From the NCBI GenBank assembly GCA_016700055.1, contig CP064997.1, positions 744,001-808,000 on the forward strand: 64,000 nt of DNA. The letters run 5' to 3'. The position numbers were made by a program, and so were the translations under genes. Positions 42,791 through 51,455 of this stretch are shown here, piece after piece (the stretch's first letter is position 1; every line of letters starts with the position of its first letter). Under the pieces are notes generated by a model, which was not told the DNA's origin, ran no database searches, and worked only from the letters and a program-made list of their open reading frames with translations. The stretch comes from Actinomycetota bacterium. GTDB taxonomy: Bacteria; Actinomycetota; Acidimicrobiia; Acidimicrobiales; Ilumatobacteraceae.

Positions 42791-44008
42791 TCAGCCGTGA
42801 CCGCCCTGCACGACTCCTCTGGCGCCGCGGATCTCCCATGTCGCCGGGATGTGCACGACGCCGGTGTCGTACGACCTGTACTGGCGCACCTCGAACCGCA
42901 CCCGGCGTTCCCAGTGGTCGTACGGATGGATCTCGGTGTGGTCGGTGAGCGCCACCGTCAGGTCGTACACGCCTTCGAGCAGCGGCACGCTCGGCAGGCG
43001 CAGGTCCACCTGGGCGGGACCGTCGAGCAGGCCGATGGTGCGCCCGCCACGGCGCGTCGTCGTGCCCCATACCGGCCCGCCGGCCATGCTGTCGATCCGG
43101 ATCCCGACGACGGCGTCTTGCACGGGTGCGTGCGCGTTCAACTCGACGCGGATCGTCGCCGGCTCCATCGTCGTCAGCACCGGCAGGGCGACGCCTTCGT
43201 CGTCGAGCAGCGACACGGCCACGATCTGGGCCTCACCGCTGCCCCAGCGGCTGCCCTGCTCGCCCTCCACCCGCTGGGCGTGGTGGCTGTCGCCCTGGTA
43301 CGCAGAGATCACCTCGGCCGCCGGGCCGATCTGGCGCAGCTCGCCCTTGTCGATCCAGGCGACCTGCTCGCAGAGCTGTTCCACCTGCGAGAGGCCATGG
43401 CTGACGAACACGATCGTGCGCCCGTCGCGGCGGAACTGCTCGATCTTCTCCGCCGACTTGCGCTGGAAGCTCTCGTCGCCGACCGAGAGCACCTCGTCGA
43501 CGAGCAGCACCTCGGGCTCGACGTGCGCCGCGACGGCGAAGCCGAGCCGCACGAACATCCCCGAGGAGTAGTTCTTCACCGGGGAGTCGATGAACTCCTC
43601 GAGCCCGGCGAACTCGACGATGTCGTCGAAGCGGTCGGTGATCTCCTTGCGGGAGAGCCCGAGGATGGCCCCGTTCAAGAACACGTTCTCCCGGCCGCTC
43701 AGCTCCGGATGGAACCCGGCCCCCAGCTCGAGCAGGGCCGACACCCGACCGTTCACCTGGACCGAGCCGCGCTCTGGCTGGAGGATGCCGGCCAGGCACT
43801 TGAGCAGAGTGCTCTTGCCCGACCCGTTGGAGCCGATCACGCCGAACGTCGCGCCCGCGGCGACTTCGAAGCCCACTCCCTTCAGCGCCCAGAACTCTTC
43901 GTAGCGGGCGCGTCGGCCGCGCAGCACGGCTGCCTTCAGGTACTGGTTGCGCTCGTGGTAGAGGCGGTAGCTCTTCCACAGCGACGAGACGGTGACTGCG
44001 GCGGGCAT
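42791..44008 (-). CDS. Polysaccharide ABC exporter ATPase with Wzt-type C-terminal domain
   Basis: 405 residues. ATPase domain: Walker A GVIGSNGSGKST (about 60), signature YSSGMFVRLGF, Walker B VLLVDEVLSVGDESF, and HGLSQVEQLCEQVAWIDKGEL. Residues from about 265 form a beta-rich domain like that of Wzt, which in O-antigen export binds the modified end of the glycan. ATG 44008 is preferred to a GTG farther upstream because homology starts there. It is divergent from the permease gene at 44119, its probable partner. Confidence 0.88.
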   Translation of the reverse strand: MPAAVTVSSLWKSYRLYHERNQYLKAAVLRGRRARYEEFWALKGVGFEVAAGATFGVIGSNGSGKSTLLKCLAGILQPERGSVQVNGRVSALLELGAGFHPELSGRENVFLNGAILGLSRKEITDRFDDIVEFAGLEEFIDSPVKNYSSGMFVRLGFAVAAHVEPEVLLVDEVLSVGDESFQRKSAEKIEQFRRDGRTIVFVSHGLSQVEQLCEQVAWIDKGELRQIGPAAEVISAYQGDSHHAQRVEGEQGSRWGSGEAQIVAVSLLDDEGVALPVLTTMEPATIRVELNAHAPVQDAVVGIRIDSMAGGPVWGTTTRRGGRTIGLLDGPAQVDLRLPSVPLLEGVYDLTVALTDHTEIHPYDHWERRVRFEVRQYRSYDTGVVHIPATWEIRGARGVVQGGHG

Positions 44009-44099
44009 GCAGCCGTGGAGTCTCGCGGACTCGCGAGCCCCCGACCAGCCATACCGCACCGAAGGCTTTCGAAACCGGCCGCCGCGGGCGGGCCGCCGC

Positions 44100-44105
44100 T
44101 ATCAT
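44100..44105 (+). promoter_or_regulatory. -10 box of the exporter permease gene
   Basis: TATCAT, 13 nt before the ATG at 44119; a short leader of about 6 nt is expected. Confidence 0.4.
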
Positions 44106-44118
44106 CGGCCAGGCCGTC

Positions 44119-44928
44119 ATGAACGCCCTCACCAGCGTCTACGCCTCGCGCGAGCTCCTGTGGAACCTCACGCTTCGAGAGCTCCGCACCAAGTACCGCC
44201 GGTCCTTCCTCGGCTGGGCGTGGTCGATGCTGAACCCCCTCGCCACCGTCGCCATCTACGGTTTCGTGTTCGGCGTGCTGTTCGACGCGAAGGCACCCGT
44301 CGGCGACCCGAGCGGGCTCCACTCCTTTGCCCTGTTCATGCTCTGCGGGTTGCTGCCGTGGAACTTCTTCGCGCTCACCAACAACCTCGGTCTCGGGGCG
44401 ATCTCCGGCAACGCCGGGCTGGTCCGCCGGGTGGCGTTCCCCCGCGAGACGCTCGTGTTCGCGAACGTGCTGCACGCGTGCGTGCAGTTCGGGATCGAGC
44501 TCTGCCTGCTGTGCGTGGTGCTCCTGATCTTCGGCAGCCCGTTCCTGCCGTGGCTGCCGATCGTGCTGTACACCGCGGTGCTGCTCGCTCTCTTCGGCAC
44601 CGGGTTCGCGCTCGCCCTCAGCGCCCTCGCGGTGTACTTCCGCGACATGACGTACCTGTGGGCGATCCTGCTCCAGGTGTGGTTCTTCGCCACCCCCGTC
44701 GTGTACCCGCCCTCGCTCGTCGAGGAGAACGCCCCCGACTGGGCGGCCGCGATCCTGGCCGCTAACCCGACGTCGCAGTTCGTGGCGGTGTTCCGCGCCT
44801 GTCTCTACGACGGCTCGGCGCCGCCGTGGGACAAGCTCGGCGTGTTGACGCTCGTCTCGTTGGCCGTGCTGGTCGCCGGCTGGGCGATCTTCTTGCGACT
44901 GTCGCGCCGGCTGCCCGAAGAGGTCTGA
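44119..44928 (+). CDS. ABC-2 type polysaccharide export permease (Wzm/TagG-like)
   Basis: 269 residues with about six membrane helices. LRELRTKYRRSFLGWAWSMLNPL is the amphipathic gate region of Wzm/TagG permeases, and VRRVAFPRETLVFANVL and VVYPPSLVEEN are also typical. It pairs with the divergent Wzt-like ATPase. Its 3' end overlaps the 3' end of the DUF2142 gene by 124 nt on opposite strands. Confidence 0.88.
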   Translation: MNALTSVYASRELLWNLTLRELRTKYRRSFLGWAWSMLNPLATVAIYGFVFGVLFDAKAPVGDPSGLHSFALFMLCGLLPWNFFALTNNLGLGAISGNAGLVRRVAFPRETLVFANVLHACVQFGIELCLLCVVLLIFGSPFLPWLPIVLYTAVLLALFGTGFALALSALAVYFRDMTYLWAILLQVWFFATPVVYPPSLVEENAPDWAAAILAANPTSQFVAVFRACLYDGSAPPWDKLGVLTLVSLAVLVAGWAIFLRLSRRLPEEV

Positions 44929-46352
44929 CCTGTCTCCCTGCCCGGCTCCGCCGCCCGGCTGAGCAGCTCGCGAGCGGCGAGTGCCGCGGCGAGCACGACC
45001 GGCACCACGAGGATGGCGGCGACCAGGTTCGGCATCGTCGGCGGATGCCAAGGCGCGTCCTCGAAGACGAACCGCCACGACCCGCGGGCACCGACGGCGT
45101 ATCGGCGCAGGTTCTGCAGGTACGCCACGGTGTGCACGATCGCCCACACCACGAGCACCAGGCGTGTCAGGCGGATCGTCACCCGCGGGCCGATGTCGCC
45201 CGCCGCGGCCGAAACGGCGGCGGCCATCATCAGGCAGATCCAGATCGGGATCAGGTAGCGGCCCTGCAGATACGGGTAGCGCACCGCACCGAACACCGTC
45301 GGCGCAGCGACGAGCGCGACCGTGGCCAGGACCGTCACCCGGGCGAGACGCCCAGAGCCGCTCGTGATGCCGAGCAGGACGACGGCGCCGGCGACGACGA
45401 GCGCGGCGAGGAACGCCTCCTCGCCCATCGACGCGTCGAGCCACCCGAACTGGCCGATCACCTGGCGCAGGTAGAGCCGGAACACGCCGAGTCCCTGCCA
45501 GGAGGTGCCGTCGCCTTCGAGGCGCCGGTTCTCGAAAAAGCGCACGAGCGTCGGGATGCCCCACGCCGCGGCGACGAACGTGGCGAGCGCGACGACGGCG
45601 ATCACCGGCCTCGACCGGCGCCGGGTGAGCACTGCGCGGGCGTCGCGCCAAGGCAGCAGCGGCGACAGCGCGGCCGCGACGATCACGAGCCAGATCAGCC
45701 CGTCACGGCGCACGAGGGTGAGGCCGAACGCGCCTACGGCGAGGGCCGCCGTCGTGGCCCGATCGGTGGCGCCGAAGTGGAACCGGGAGAGAGCACCGGC
45801 GACGAGCAGGGCGACGAACGCCGCAGTGAGCCCGGAGGGGTTCACCGTGGCCGCGGTGAAGACGACCATCGGGGTCACCCCGAGCAGCAGCCCGGTGAGC
45901 GGCCAGCGCCCCGTGCCCGGCCTAGACACGATCACCGCCGCCGCCGCCAGCAGCACGGCGCAGACGACGGCGAGCCACAGCCTCATCAGGTACGCGCCGG
46001 AGAGCCCCGAGCTGACGAGTGCCGGCACCGCGGCGACCGCGTGGAGCAGGGGCGGATACCCGTCGGTGGGGGCGTCGACCTGGGTCCCCGCCGCGCCCCA
46101 GGACAGGTCCTGGCAGTCCGCCGTCACCTCGGATTGGAACTTGAAGCACTCCATCGCGTCGACGGGCAGGCCGTCGGTCTCGAACGGAGCGAACAGGTCG
46201 CCGTTCGAGAAACCCTGCGCGCGCGCCATGTGCGCCGGTTCGTCGGGTGAGGCGAACATCGGGTTGACGAGCGCCCACAGCACGGTGAGGGGCAAGAACA
46301 CCACGAGCGACAGCGCGAAGCGTTGCCAGGTTGTGGGTGCGAAGTTGCTCAC
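44805..46352 (-). CDS. DUF2142 polytopic membrane protein
   Basis: 515 residues, about eleven helices. The first loop contains NPMFASPDEPAHMARAQGF, the hallmark SPDEPAH of DUF2142, a GT-C-like family often found in surface-glycan loci. The acidic pair is in the position of the GT-C catalytic residues, so it may be a glycosyltransferase using a lipid-linked donor. GTG 46352 is chosen because homology begins just after it, with GGGAC upstream. The C-terminal about 40 residues (Ser/Arg/Thr-rich) overlap the permease gene in antisense. Confidence 0.78.
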   Translation of the reverse strand: MSNFAPTTWQRFALSLVVFLPLTVLWALVNPMFASPDEPAHMARAQGFSNGDLFAPFETDGLPVDAMECFKFQSEVTADCQDLSWGAAGTQVDAPTDGYPPLLHAVAAVPALVSSGLSGAYLMRLWLAVVCAVLLAAAAVIVSRPGTGRWPLTGLLLGVTPMVVFTAATVNPSGLTAAFVALLVAGALSRFHFGATDRATTAALAVGAFGLTLVRRDGLIWLVIVAAALSPLLPWRDARAVLTRRRSRPVIAVVALATFVAAAWGIPTLVRFFENRRLEGDGTSWQGLGVFRLYLRQVIGQFGWLDASMGEEAFLAALVVAGAVVLLGITSGSGRLARVTVLATVALVAAPTVFGAVRYPYLQGRYLIPIWICLMMAAAVSAAAGDIGPRVTIRLTRLVLVVWAIVHTVAYLQNLRRYAVGARGSWRFVFEDAPWHPPTMPNLVAAILVVPVVLAAALAARELLSRAAEPGRETGQTSSGSRRDSRKKIAQPATSTANETSVNTPSLSHGGAEPS

Positions 46353-46393
46353 TTGTGGTCCCGTTCGGTTCGCCGGTCGTGGTCGACCCCCGG

Positions 46394-46403
46394 AGGGTAC
46401 GCT
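46394..46403. promoter_or_regulatory. Overlapping divergent -10 boxes
   Basis: Minus-strand TACCCT (46394-46399) for the DUF2142 gene and plus-strand TACGCT (46398-46403) for the sugar transferase share two bases (46398-46399). Only one RNA polymerase could sit here at a time. Confidence 0.4.
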
Positions 46404-46416
46404 CGATCGACCTGCC

Positions 46417-47811
46417 ATGGACGTCCCCGACCCTTCCTCGATTGCCCCCGGGGTGCCAGTGGTGCCCGGCACCGAGTGGCTGGTGCAGCGCACCTCGCCG
46501 GTGCTCCAGCGGTTGTGGCGGAGGGGCTTCCGGTTCTTGTTCGTGCTCGACGCGCTCGCCCTCTTCGGCTCGATGGTGGCGATCAGCCTGGTGCGCTTCG
46601 GCACCGACTGGCCGACGTACCCGCTCTCGCACTATCTGGTCGGCTTCTCGATCGCGACCGGCATCCACCTCGTCGTCGGCTATCTCGCCGGTCTCTACGA
46701 GCGCGAGCCGCGGCTCGGGCACCGTCCCTGGCTGCCGCGGGTGATGCTGGCGATGGCGATCGGGATCGCCGTCGACGGAGTCGCGTTCGTGCTCCTCGAC
46801 CGCTATCTGATGCCGAGGCTCAACCTCGCCGCACTCGGCATCGTCGGGTCGCTGGCGCTCACCGCGAACCGCCGGCTGAGCAGGCGCCTGTCCTGGCGGC
46901 GCCAGGGCCCGCCGCGCGTCGCACTGGTCGGCCCGCACGACGCCGTCGCCACCGCCGTCGCCCATCTCGCCGACAGCGACCGCGGCGCGATCGTCGCCTG
47001 CACCGCGATGGACACGGCGGACCTGGTCGATCTCGTCAGCAGCCACCACGCCACCGACGTGCTGCTGCTCGACGTCCACGCGTTCGGCGAGATCTTCCCC
47101 GAACCGCTGTCGACCATGGAGGACCTCGGCGTGGGCGTCCTCCAGCGGGTGGGCGCGCAGGAGACGCTGCTCGGCCTGCAGTCGGTACGGCAGGTGGCCG
47201 GCATGCCGTTCGTGCGGCTGCGCACGCACACGCTCCCGCCGCACAAGTACCGCCTGAAGCGAGGCCTCGACCTGGTGCTCGTCGCCCTCGCCTCACCCTT
47301 GATCGTCGTCGTCGGCGGGCTCGTCTCGCTAGGTGTCCTGCTGCGCGCCGGAAGACCCGTGCTCTACCGCCAGGTGCGCCTCGGTCGCGACGCGGTGCCG
47401 TTCCGGATGGTCAAGTTCCGTACGATGCAGCCCGACGCCGAGCAGCACGGCGCGGTGCTGGCCACCGAGGCCGACCCGCGGATCGTGCACGGGCTCCGCT
47501 GGCTGCGCGACACCCGCCTCGACGAGCTGCCCCAGCTCTGGAACGTGGTGCGCGGCGAGATGTCGCTCGTCGGGCCTCGACCGGAACGCCCCGAGTTCAC
47601 CGAGCGCCTGGCGATCGACGTGCCCGGATACGAACGCCGTCACGAACTGCCGCCCGGGCTCACCGGGCTCGCCCAGGTGCAGGGCAGCTACGACACCGAC
47701 GCCGTGTACAAGGTGGGCTACGACCTGCAGTACCTCGTCAACTGGTCGCCGGTGCTCGACCTGCAGATCCTGTTGCGCACGATCTGGGTGGTGGTGGCCC
47801 GCCGTGGCTGA
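46417..47811 (+). CDS. Polyprenyl-phosphate hexose-1-phosphate transferase (exopolysaccharide initiation)
   Basis: 464 residues. N-terminal four to five helices and a Rossmann-like CoA-binding domain (about 165-245) precede the bacterial sugar-transferase domain: KYRLKRGLDLVLVALASPLI, FRMVKFRTM, DTRLDELPQLWNVVRGEMSLVGPRPERPEF. It transfers sugar-1-phosphate from an NDP-sugar to undecaprenyl phosphate, the first step of surface polysaccharide synthesis (WcaJ/WbaP class). Sugar identity cannot be read. The next gene starts inside its last codons (8-nt overlap), indicating coupling. Confidence 0.9.
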   Translation: MDVPDPSSIAPGVPVVPGTEWLVQRTSPVLQRLWRRGFRFLFVLDALALFGSMVAISLVRFGTDWPTYPLSHYLVGFSIATGIHLVVGYLAGLYEREPRLGHRPWLPRVMLAMAIGIAVDGVAFVLLDRYLMPRLNLAALGIVGSLALTANRRLSRRLSWRRQGPPRVALVGPHDAVATAVAHLADSDRGAIVACTAMDTADLVDLVSSHHATDVLLLDVHAFGEIFPEPLSTMEDLGVGVLQRVGAQETLLGLQSVRQVAGMPFVRLRTHTLPPHKYRLKRGLDLVLVALASPLIVVVGGLVSLGVLLRAGRPVLYRQVRLGRDAVPFRMVKFRTMQPDAEQHGAVLATEADPRIVHGLRWLRDTRLDELPQLWNVVRGEMSLVGPRPERPEFTERLAIDVPGYERRHELPPGLTGLAQVQGSYDTDAVYKVGYDLQYLVNWSPVLDLQILLRTIWVVVARRG

Positions 47812-48787
47812 CCAGGTGTCGTGGCCCGACGTGGCCGTCGTCGTGCCGGTGCGCAACGAGGAGCGTCATCTGCGGGGTGCGGTGGAGGCCGTCCTCGCGC
47901 AGGCGTACCCGGGGCGAGTCGAGGTGTGCCTCGCCGTCGGTCCGTCCGTCGACCGTACCGAGCAGGTCGCGAGCGAGCTCGCCGCGGCGCACCCGCAGGT
48001 ACACGTCGTCGCCAACCCGTCGGGGCGCACACCGGCCGCCCTGAACGCCGCCATCCGCGCCACCGCCGGCGAGGTGGTCGCGCGCGTCGACGGGCACGCC
48101 GCGCTCTCCCCCGGCTACCTGCGGCGCGCGGTGGAGACGCTCAAGCGCACCGGGGCGGCGAACGTCGGCGGCATCCAGCGGGCCGAGGGCACCACCGCCT
48201 TCGAGCGCGCCGTCGCCGTCGCGATGACCTCCCGCTTCGGCGCGGGCGGCGCCCGCTTCCACGTCGGTGGCACCGAAGGGCCGACCGACACCGTGTACCT
48301 CGGGGTCTTCCGGCGCGACGCGCTGGAGCAGGCGGGCCTCTTCGACGAGACGCTCGTTCGCAACCAGGACTACGAGCTCAACATCCGCCTGCGCGATGCG
48401 GGCGGCGTGGTGTGGTTCGACCCCGCGCTGTGGGTCGCGTACCGACCCCGTTCAAACCTGCGCAGCCTGGCGCGCCAGTACTTCGAGTACGGCACCTGGA
48501 AGCGACACGTGCTGCGCCGGCATCCCGGGTCGCTGAAAGCGCGCCAGGCCATCCCCGCGCTCACCACGGCCGCCATCGCCGCTTCGCTCGCCGCCGCCCC
48601 GTTCGCCCGGGTCGCGCTCGCGGTGCCCGGCACGTACGCGGCAGCGGTCGTCGTCTCCTCCCTCGCCGGGGCGCGCGGCCGGGCCGGGACCGCGGCCCGC
48701 CTCGTCGCGATCTACCCGACGATGCACCTCGCCTGGGGTACAGGCTTCTGGCTGGGCGGCCGGTCGCGCCGCGGCGTCGATCGCTAG
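47804..48787 (+). CDS. Family 2 glycosyltransferase, ExoA-like
   Basis: 327 residues. The GT-A domain has VAVVVPVRNEERHLRGAVEAVLAQ, VARVDGHAALSPGYL (DXD-like) and DETLVRNQDYELNIRLRDAGG. After YFEYGTWKRHVLRRHPGSLKARQ come two or three C-terminal helices that anchor it to the membrane, as in succinoglycan ExoA. GTG at 47804 overlaps the initiating-transferase stop by 8 nt (GTGGCTGA), so it probably acts directly after it. Confidence 0.85.
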   Translation: MADQVSWPDVAVVVPVRNEERHLRGAVEAVLAQAYPGRVEVCLAVGPSVDRTEQVASELAAAHPQVHVVANPSGRTPAALNAAIRATAGEVVARVDGHAALSPGYLRRAVETLKRTGAANVGGIQRAEGTTAFERAVAVAMTSRFGAGGARFHVGGTEGPTDTVYLGVFRRDALEQAGLFDETLVRNQDYELNIRLRDAGGVVWFDPALWVAYRPRSNLRSLARQYFEYGTWKRHVLRRHPGSLKARQAIPALTTAAIAASLAAAPFARVALAVPGTYAAAVVVSSLAGARGRAGTAARLVAIYPTMHLAWGTGFWLGGRSRRGVDR

Positions 48788-48790
48788 CCT
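48785..48790 (+). promoter_or_regulatory. -10 box of the second exporter operon
   Basis: TAGCCT, 9 nt before the ATG at 48800; it spans the stop codon of the upstream glycosyltransferase (48785-48787). Confidence 0.4.
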
Positions 48791-48799
48791 GCTGAGGCC

Positions 48800-49630
48800 A
48801 TGGTGGCCGCGACTCCCGACACGCTGATCGAGCTCGGCGCCCGCATGCCGTGGCGGGAGTACCTGGCAGAGCTGTGGTCCCGACGCCACTTCGCAGTCGC
48901 GCTCGCCGAGAACGACCTGCGCGCCCAGCACATGAACTCCGTGCTCGGCCAGCTCTGGCACCTGCTCAACCCGGCGATGATGATCGCGGTCTACTTCTTC
49001 GTGTTCGGCGTCGTGCTCGACGCCCGGCGCGGCGTCGACAACTACGTCACGTTCCTCGTCGTCGGCGTGCTCGTCTTCCGCTTCGCGCAGAACACGATCG
49101 TCGGTTGCGTGCAGAGCATCGGGAAGAACACCGGCCTGATCCGCAGCATCCAGTTCCCGCGGGCACTCGTGCCCCTCTCCGTGGTGCTCGAAGAGCTGAT
49201 GGCCCTGCTGCCCGGGCTGCTGCTGGTGGTCGTCGTCGGAGCGATCGACGGCGTCACCCCCACCTGGCGTCTCGCCCTGCTACCCGTGGTGATCCTCGCC
49301 GTGGCCCTGTTCAGCCTGGGTGCGGGCCTCGCCGGGGCACGCGCCGGAGCGTCGCTCACCGACCTGAGCCAGGTGTTGCCGCACTTCTTCCGGGTGATGT
49401 TCTACGTCTCCGGGGTGCTGTTCAGCGTCCACGCGACGATCGACAACCAGGTCGTGCGCAACCTGTTCGCGCTCAACCCGTTCTACTGCATCGTCGCCGT
49501 CGCCCGCTGGAGCCTGCTCGCCACCCCGGCCGGCGAGCGCGTGTTCGCCGGGCTCGCGGTGTGGGCGGGCGTCGCGCTCGTCGTGGGCGCGGTGTGGTTC
49601 AGGCGCGGGGAGCACCGCCTTGGCGCCTGA
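48800..49630 (+). CDS. ABC-2 type polysaccharide export permease, second system
   Basis: 276 residues with about six helices. ENDLRAQHMNSVLGQLWHLLNPAMMIAVYFFVF is the N-terminal amphipathic region and first helix of Wzm/TagG permeases, and LIRSIQFPRALVPLSVVLEE is the family loop. It forms an exporter with the ATPase encoded by the overlapping next gene, distinct from the pair at 42.8-44.9 kb. Confidence 0.87.
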   Translation: MVAATPDTLIELGARMPWREYLAELWSRRHFAVALAENDLRAQHMNSVLGQLWHLLNPAMMIAVYFFVFGVVLDARRGVDNYVTFLVVGVLVFRFAQNTIVGCVQSIGKNTGLIRSIQFPRALVPLSVVLEELMALLPGLLLVVVVGAIDGVTPTWRLALLPVVILAVALFSLGAGLAGARAGASLTDLSQVLPHFFRVMFYVSGVLFSVHATIDNQVVRNLFALNPFYCIVAVARWSLLATPAGERVFAGLAVWAGVALVVGAVWFRRGEHRLGA

Positions 49631-50369
49631 GCACTCGCCGCCGCTCGTCATCGACGTGGACGACGTCCACGTCACGTACCGCGTCTACGAGGACGTGAAG
49701 ATGGCGCTGCGCGAGCGGGTCGCGCGGGCGCGGCTGCGCCGGCGCTTCCGCGAGGTGCACGCCGTCCGGGGGGTGAGCCTGCAGCTACGCGAGGGCGATT
49801 CGCTCGGCATCATCGGCGCCAACGGCTCGGGCAAGAGCACCCTGCTGGCCGCGCTCACCGGCCTGCTGCCGATCGAGAGCGGCACCATCCGGGTGCGCAG
49901 CCGGCCGACCCTGCTCGGGGTGGGCGCGGTGCTGCGCCAGCAGCTCTCCGGGCGGCGCAACGTCGTGCTCGGCTGCCTGGCGTCGGGGATGACCCCGGAC
50001 GAGGTCGAGGCCCAGATCGACGACATCATCGACTTCGCCGGGCTGCGCGAGTTCATCGACATGCCGATGCGCGCGTACTCGTCGGGGATGCGGGCGCGGC
50101 TCACGTTCTCGATCGCGACCGCCCGAGCACCGGACATCTTGCTCGTCGACGAGGCACTCGCCGTCGGTGACGAGGCGTTCAAGCGTCGTTCGACCGAGCG
50201 CATCGACAGCATCCGCAGGCGCTCGGGAGCCGTCGTGCTCGTCAGCCACAACCTGAACGAGATCCGCACGTCCTGCAACAGGGCGATCTGGATGGACCAC
50301 GGCTTGGTCGTCGACGCGGGCACCCCTGACGAGGTCGTCGATCGCTACCTGGCCTCCCCTCAGGCCTGA
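49620..50369 (+). CDS. ABC exporter ATPase, TagH-like without C-terminal glycan-binding domain
   Basis: 249 residues. Walker A GIIGANGSGKST, signature YSSGMRARLTF, Walker B ILLVDEALAVGDEAF, HNLNEIRTSCNRAIWM. It stops right after the ATPase domain, so it lacks the Wzt glycan-binding domain of the other exporter ATPase. The start is a TTG at 49620 overlapping the permease gene by 11 nt, preceded by GGGGAG. It converges with the next gene, with both stop codons inside the palindrome TCAGGCCTGA (50360-50369). Confidence 0.87.
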   Translation: MAPEHSPPLVIDVDDVHVTYRVYEDVKMALRERVARARLRRRFREVHAVRGVSLQLREGDSLGIIGANGSGKSTLLAALTGLLPIESGTIRVRSRPTLLGVGAVLRQQLSGRRNVVLGCLASGMTPDEVEAQIDDIIDFAGLREFIDMPMRAYSSGMRARLTFSIATARAPDILLVDEALAVGDEAFKRRSTERIDSIRRRSGAVVLVSHNLNEIRTSCNRAIWMDHGLVVDAGTPDEVVDRYLASPQA

Positions 50370-51439
50370 GCCGCCCACTCCTCCAGCAGCCGGACGAAGC
50401 GCGCGCCGTCGGTTTGCCAGCTGAAGTGGGCGAGCACATGGGCGTGGCCAGCCCGCGCGGCTCGGTCACGGCCCGGGCGGTCACCGAGGAGGCGCTCCAC
50501 GGCATCGACCGTCGCCTCGACGTCGCCGAACGGCACGACCGCGCCGCCGCCGCTCTCCCGCACCAGCTCGACGGCGAGCGGCAGCGGCGTCGTCACCACC
50601 GGCACCCCGTGGGCGAGGTACTCGACGAGCTTGGTCGGGCGGGAATGCCTGTAGTTGGCCTCGTCGTGCAGCAGGGACAGCCCGGCGAGCGCGCCGTCCA
50701 CCTCGGCCATCGCCTCCGGGTTGGTCCGGTAGCCGAGCCAGGTCACGTCACCGGCTCGCGCCGCGGCTCCCACCTGCTCACGCACGTCCGCGTCCGCGTC
50801 GCCGATCAACACCACGTCGACGCGGCCACGTAGACGGCGGCCGAGGGCGACCAGCTCGCGGACGCCGCGGCTCGCCGAGATGCGCCCGACGTAGACCACC
50901 CGCGGGGTGCGCCCCTCGTCGAGGGGCGCCACAGTCGTCGGTACCCAGGTGCTGTTCGGCACCACCGCCGCCGCGCCGAGACGCTCGGCGTAAGCGTCCT
51001 CGGCGAGCAGAAGGTGCACCCGCCGGCGCGCGACGCGTTCCACCACCAAGACCAGCCGGACCACCGCCGGCCGTGCCCAGCGCGGGATCCAGCGCCGGTC
51101 GCCGACCGACGCGACGAAGTCCTCGTGCACGTCCCACACGATCGGTGCCCGCCAGCGCAGCGTCGCCACCACGGCGAGCAACTCGGGATCGTGCACCAGC
51201 AACACGTCGGCGACGCCACGCCGGGCGGCGAGTGCCTGCCGTGTCGCCCGCCATGCTCGCCACCGGCGCCGGCCGACCGCACGCGGCACGTCTACGCGCA
51301 CCAATCCGGGAGGGTCGCCGTCGGCGTAGGGCGCGACGAGGGTCACCTGGTGGCCCGCCTCCAGCAGGCTGCGCGCTTGGCGGTGCACGATCCGCGCGTC
51401 GTCGCCGCGGTGGGCACAGGTGGCGACGACGACGTGCAT
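50360..51439 (-). CDS. Family 4 glycosyltransferase
   Basis: 359 residues, GT-B fold. VVVATCAHRGDDARIVHRQARSLLEAGHQV opens the acceptor domain, IVWDVHEDF and VVYVGRISASRGVRELV the linker and donor domain, and YRHSRPTKLVEYLAHGVPVV the donor-site Glu region. It resembles enzymes adding sugars during capsule or O-antigen synthesis. The ATG at 51439 lies 16 nt after the stop of the cell-wall-binding-repeat gene on the same strand, so it may be part of the sigma-factor operon. Confidence 0.82.
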   Translation of the reverse strand: MHVVVATCAHRGDDARIVHRQARSLLEAGHQVTLVAPYADGDPPGLVRVDVPRAVGRRRWRAWRATRQALAARRGVADVLLVHDPELLAVVATLRWRAPIVWDVHEDFVASVGDRRWIPRWARPAVVRLVLVVERVARRRVHLLLAEDAYAERLGAAAVVPNSTWVPTTVAPLDEGRTPRVVYVGRISASRGVRELVALGRRLRGRVDVVLIGDADADVREQVGAAARAGDVTWLGYRTNPEAMAEVDGALAGLSLLHDEANYRHSRPTKLVEYLAHGVPVVTTPLPLAVELVRESGGGAVVPFGDVEATVDAVERLLGDRPGRDRAARAGHAHVLAHFSWQTDGARFVRLLEEWAAQA

Positions 51440-51455
51440 TGCGGACCGTCCGCGG

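Noticed and set aside
50360..50369. Palindrome TCAGGCCTGA as an operator
   Set aside because: It is formed by the two convergent stop codons and flanking codons and is not near a promoter.
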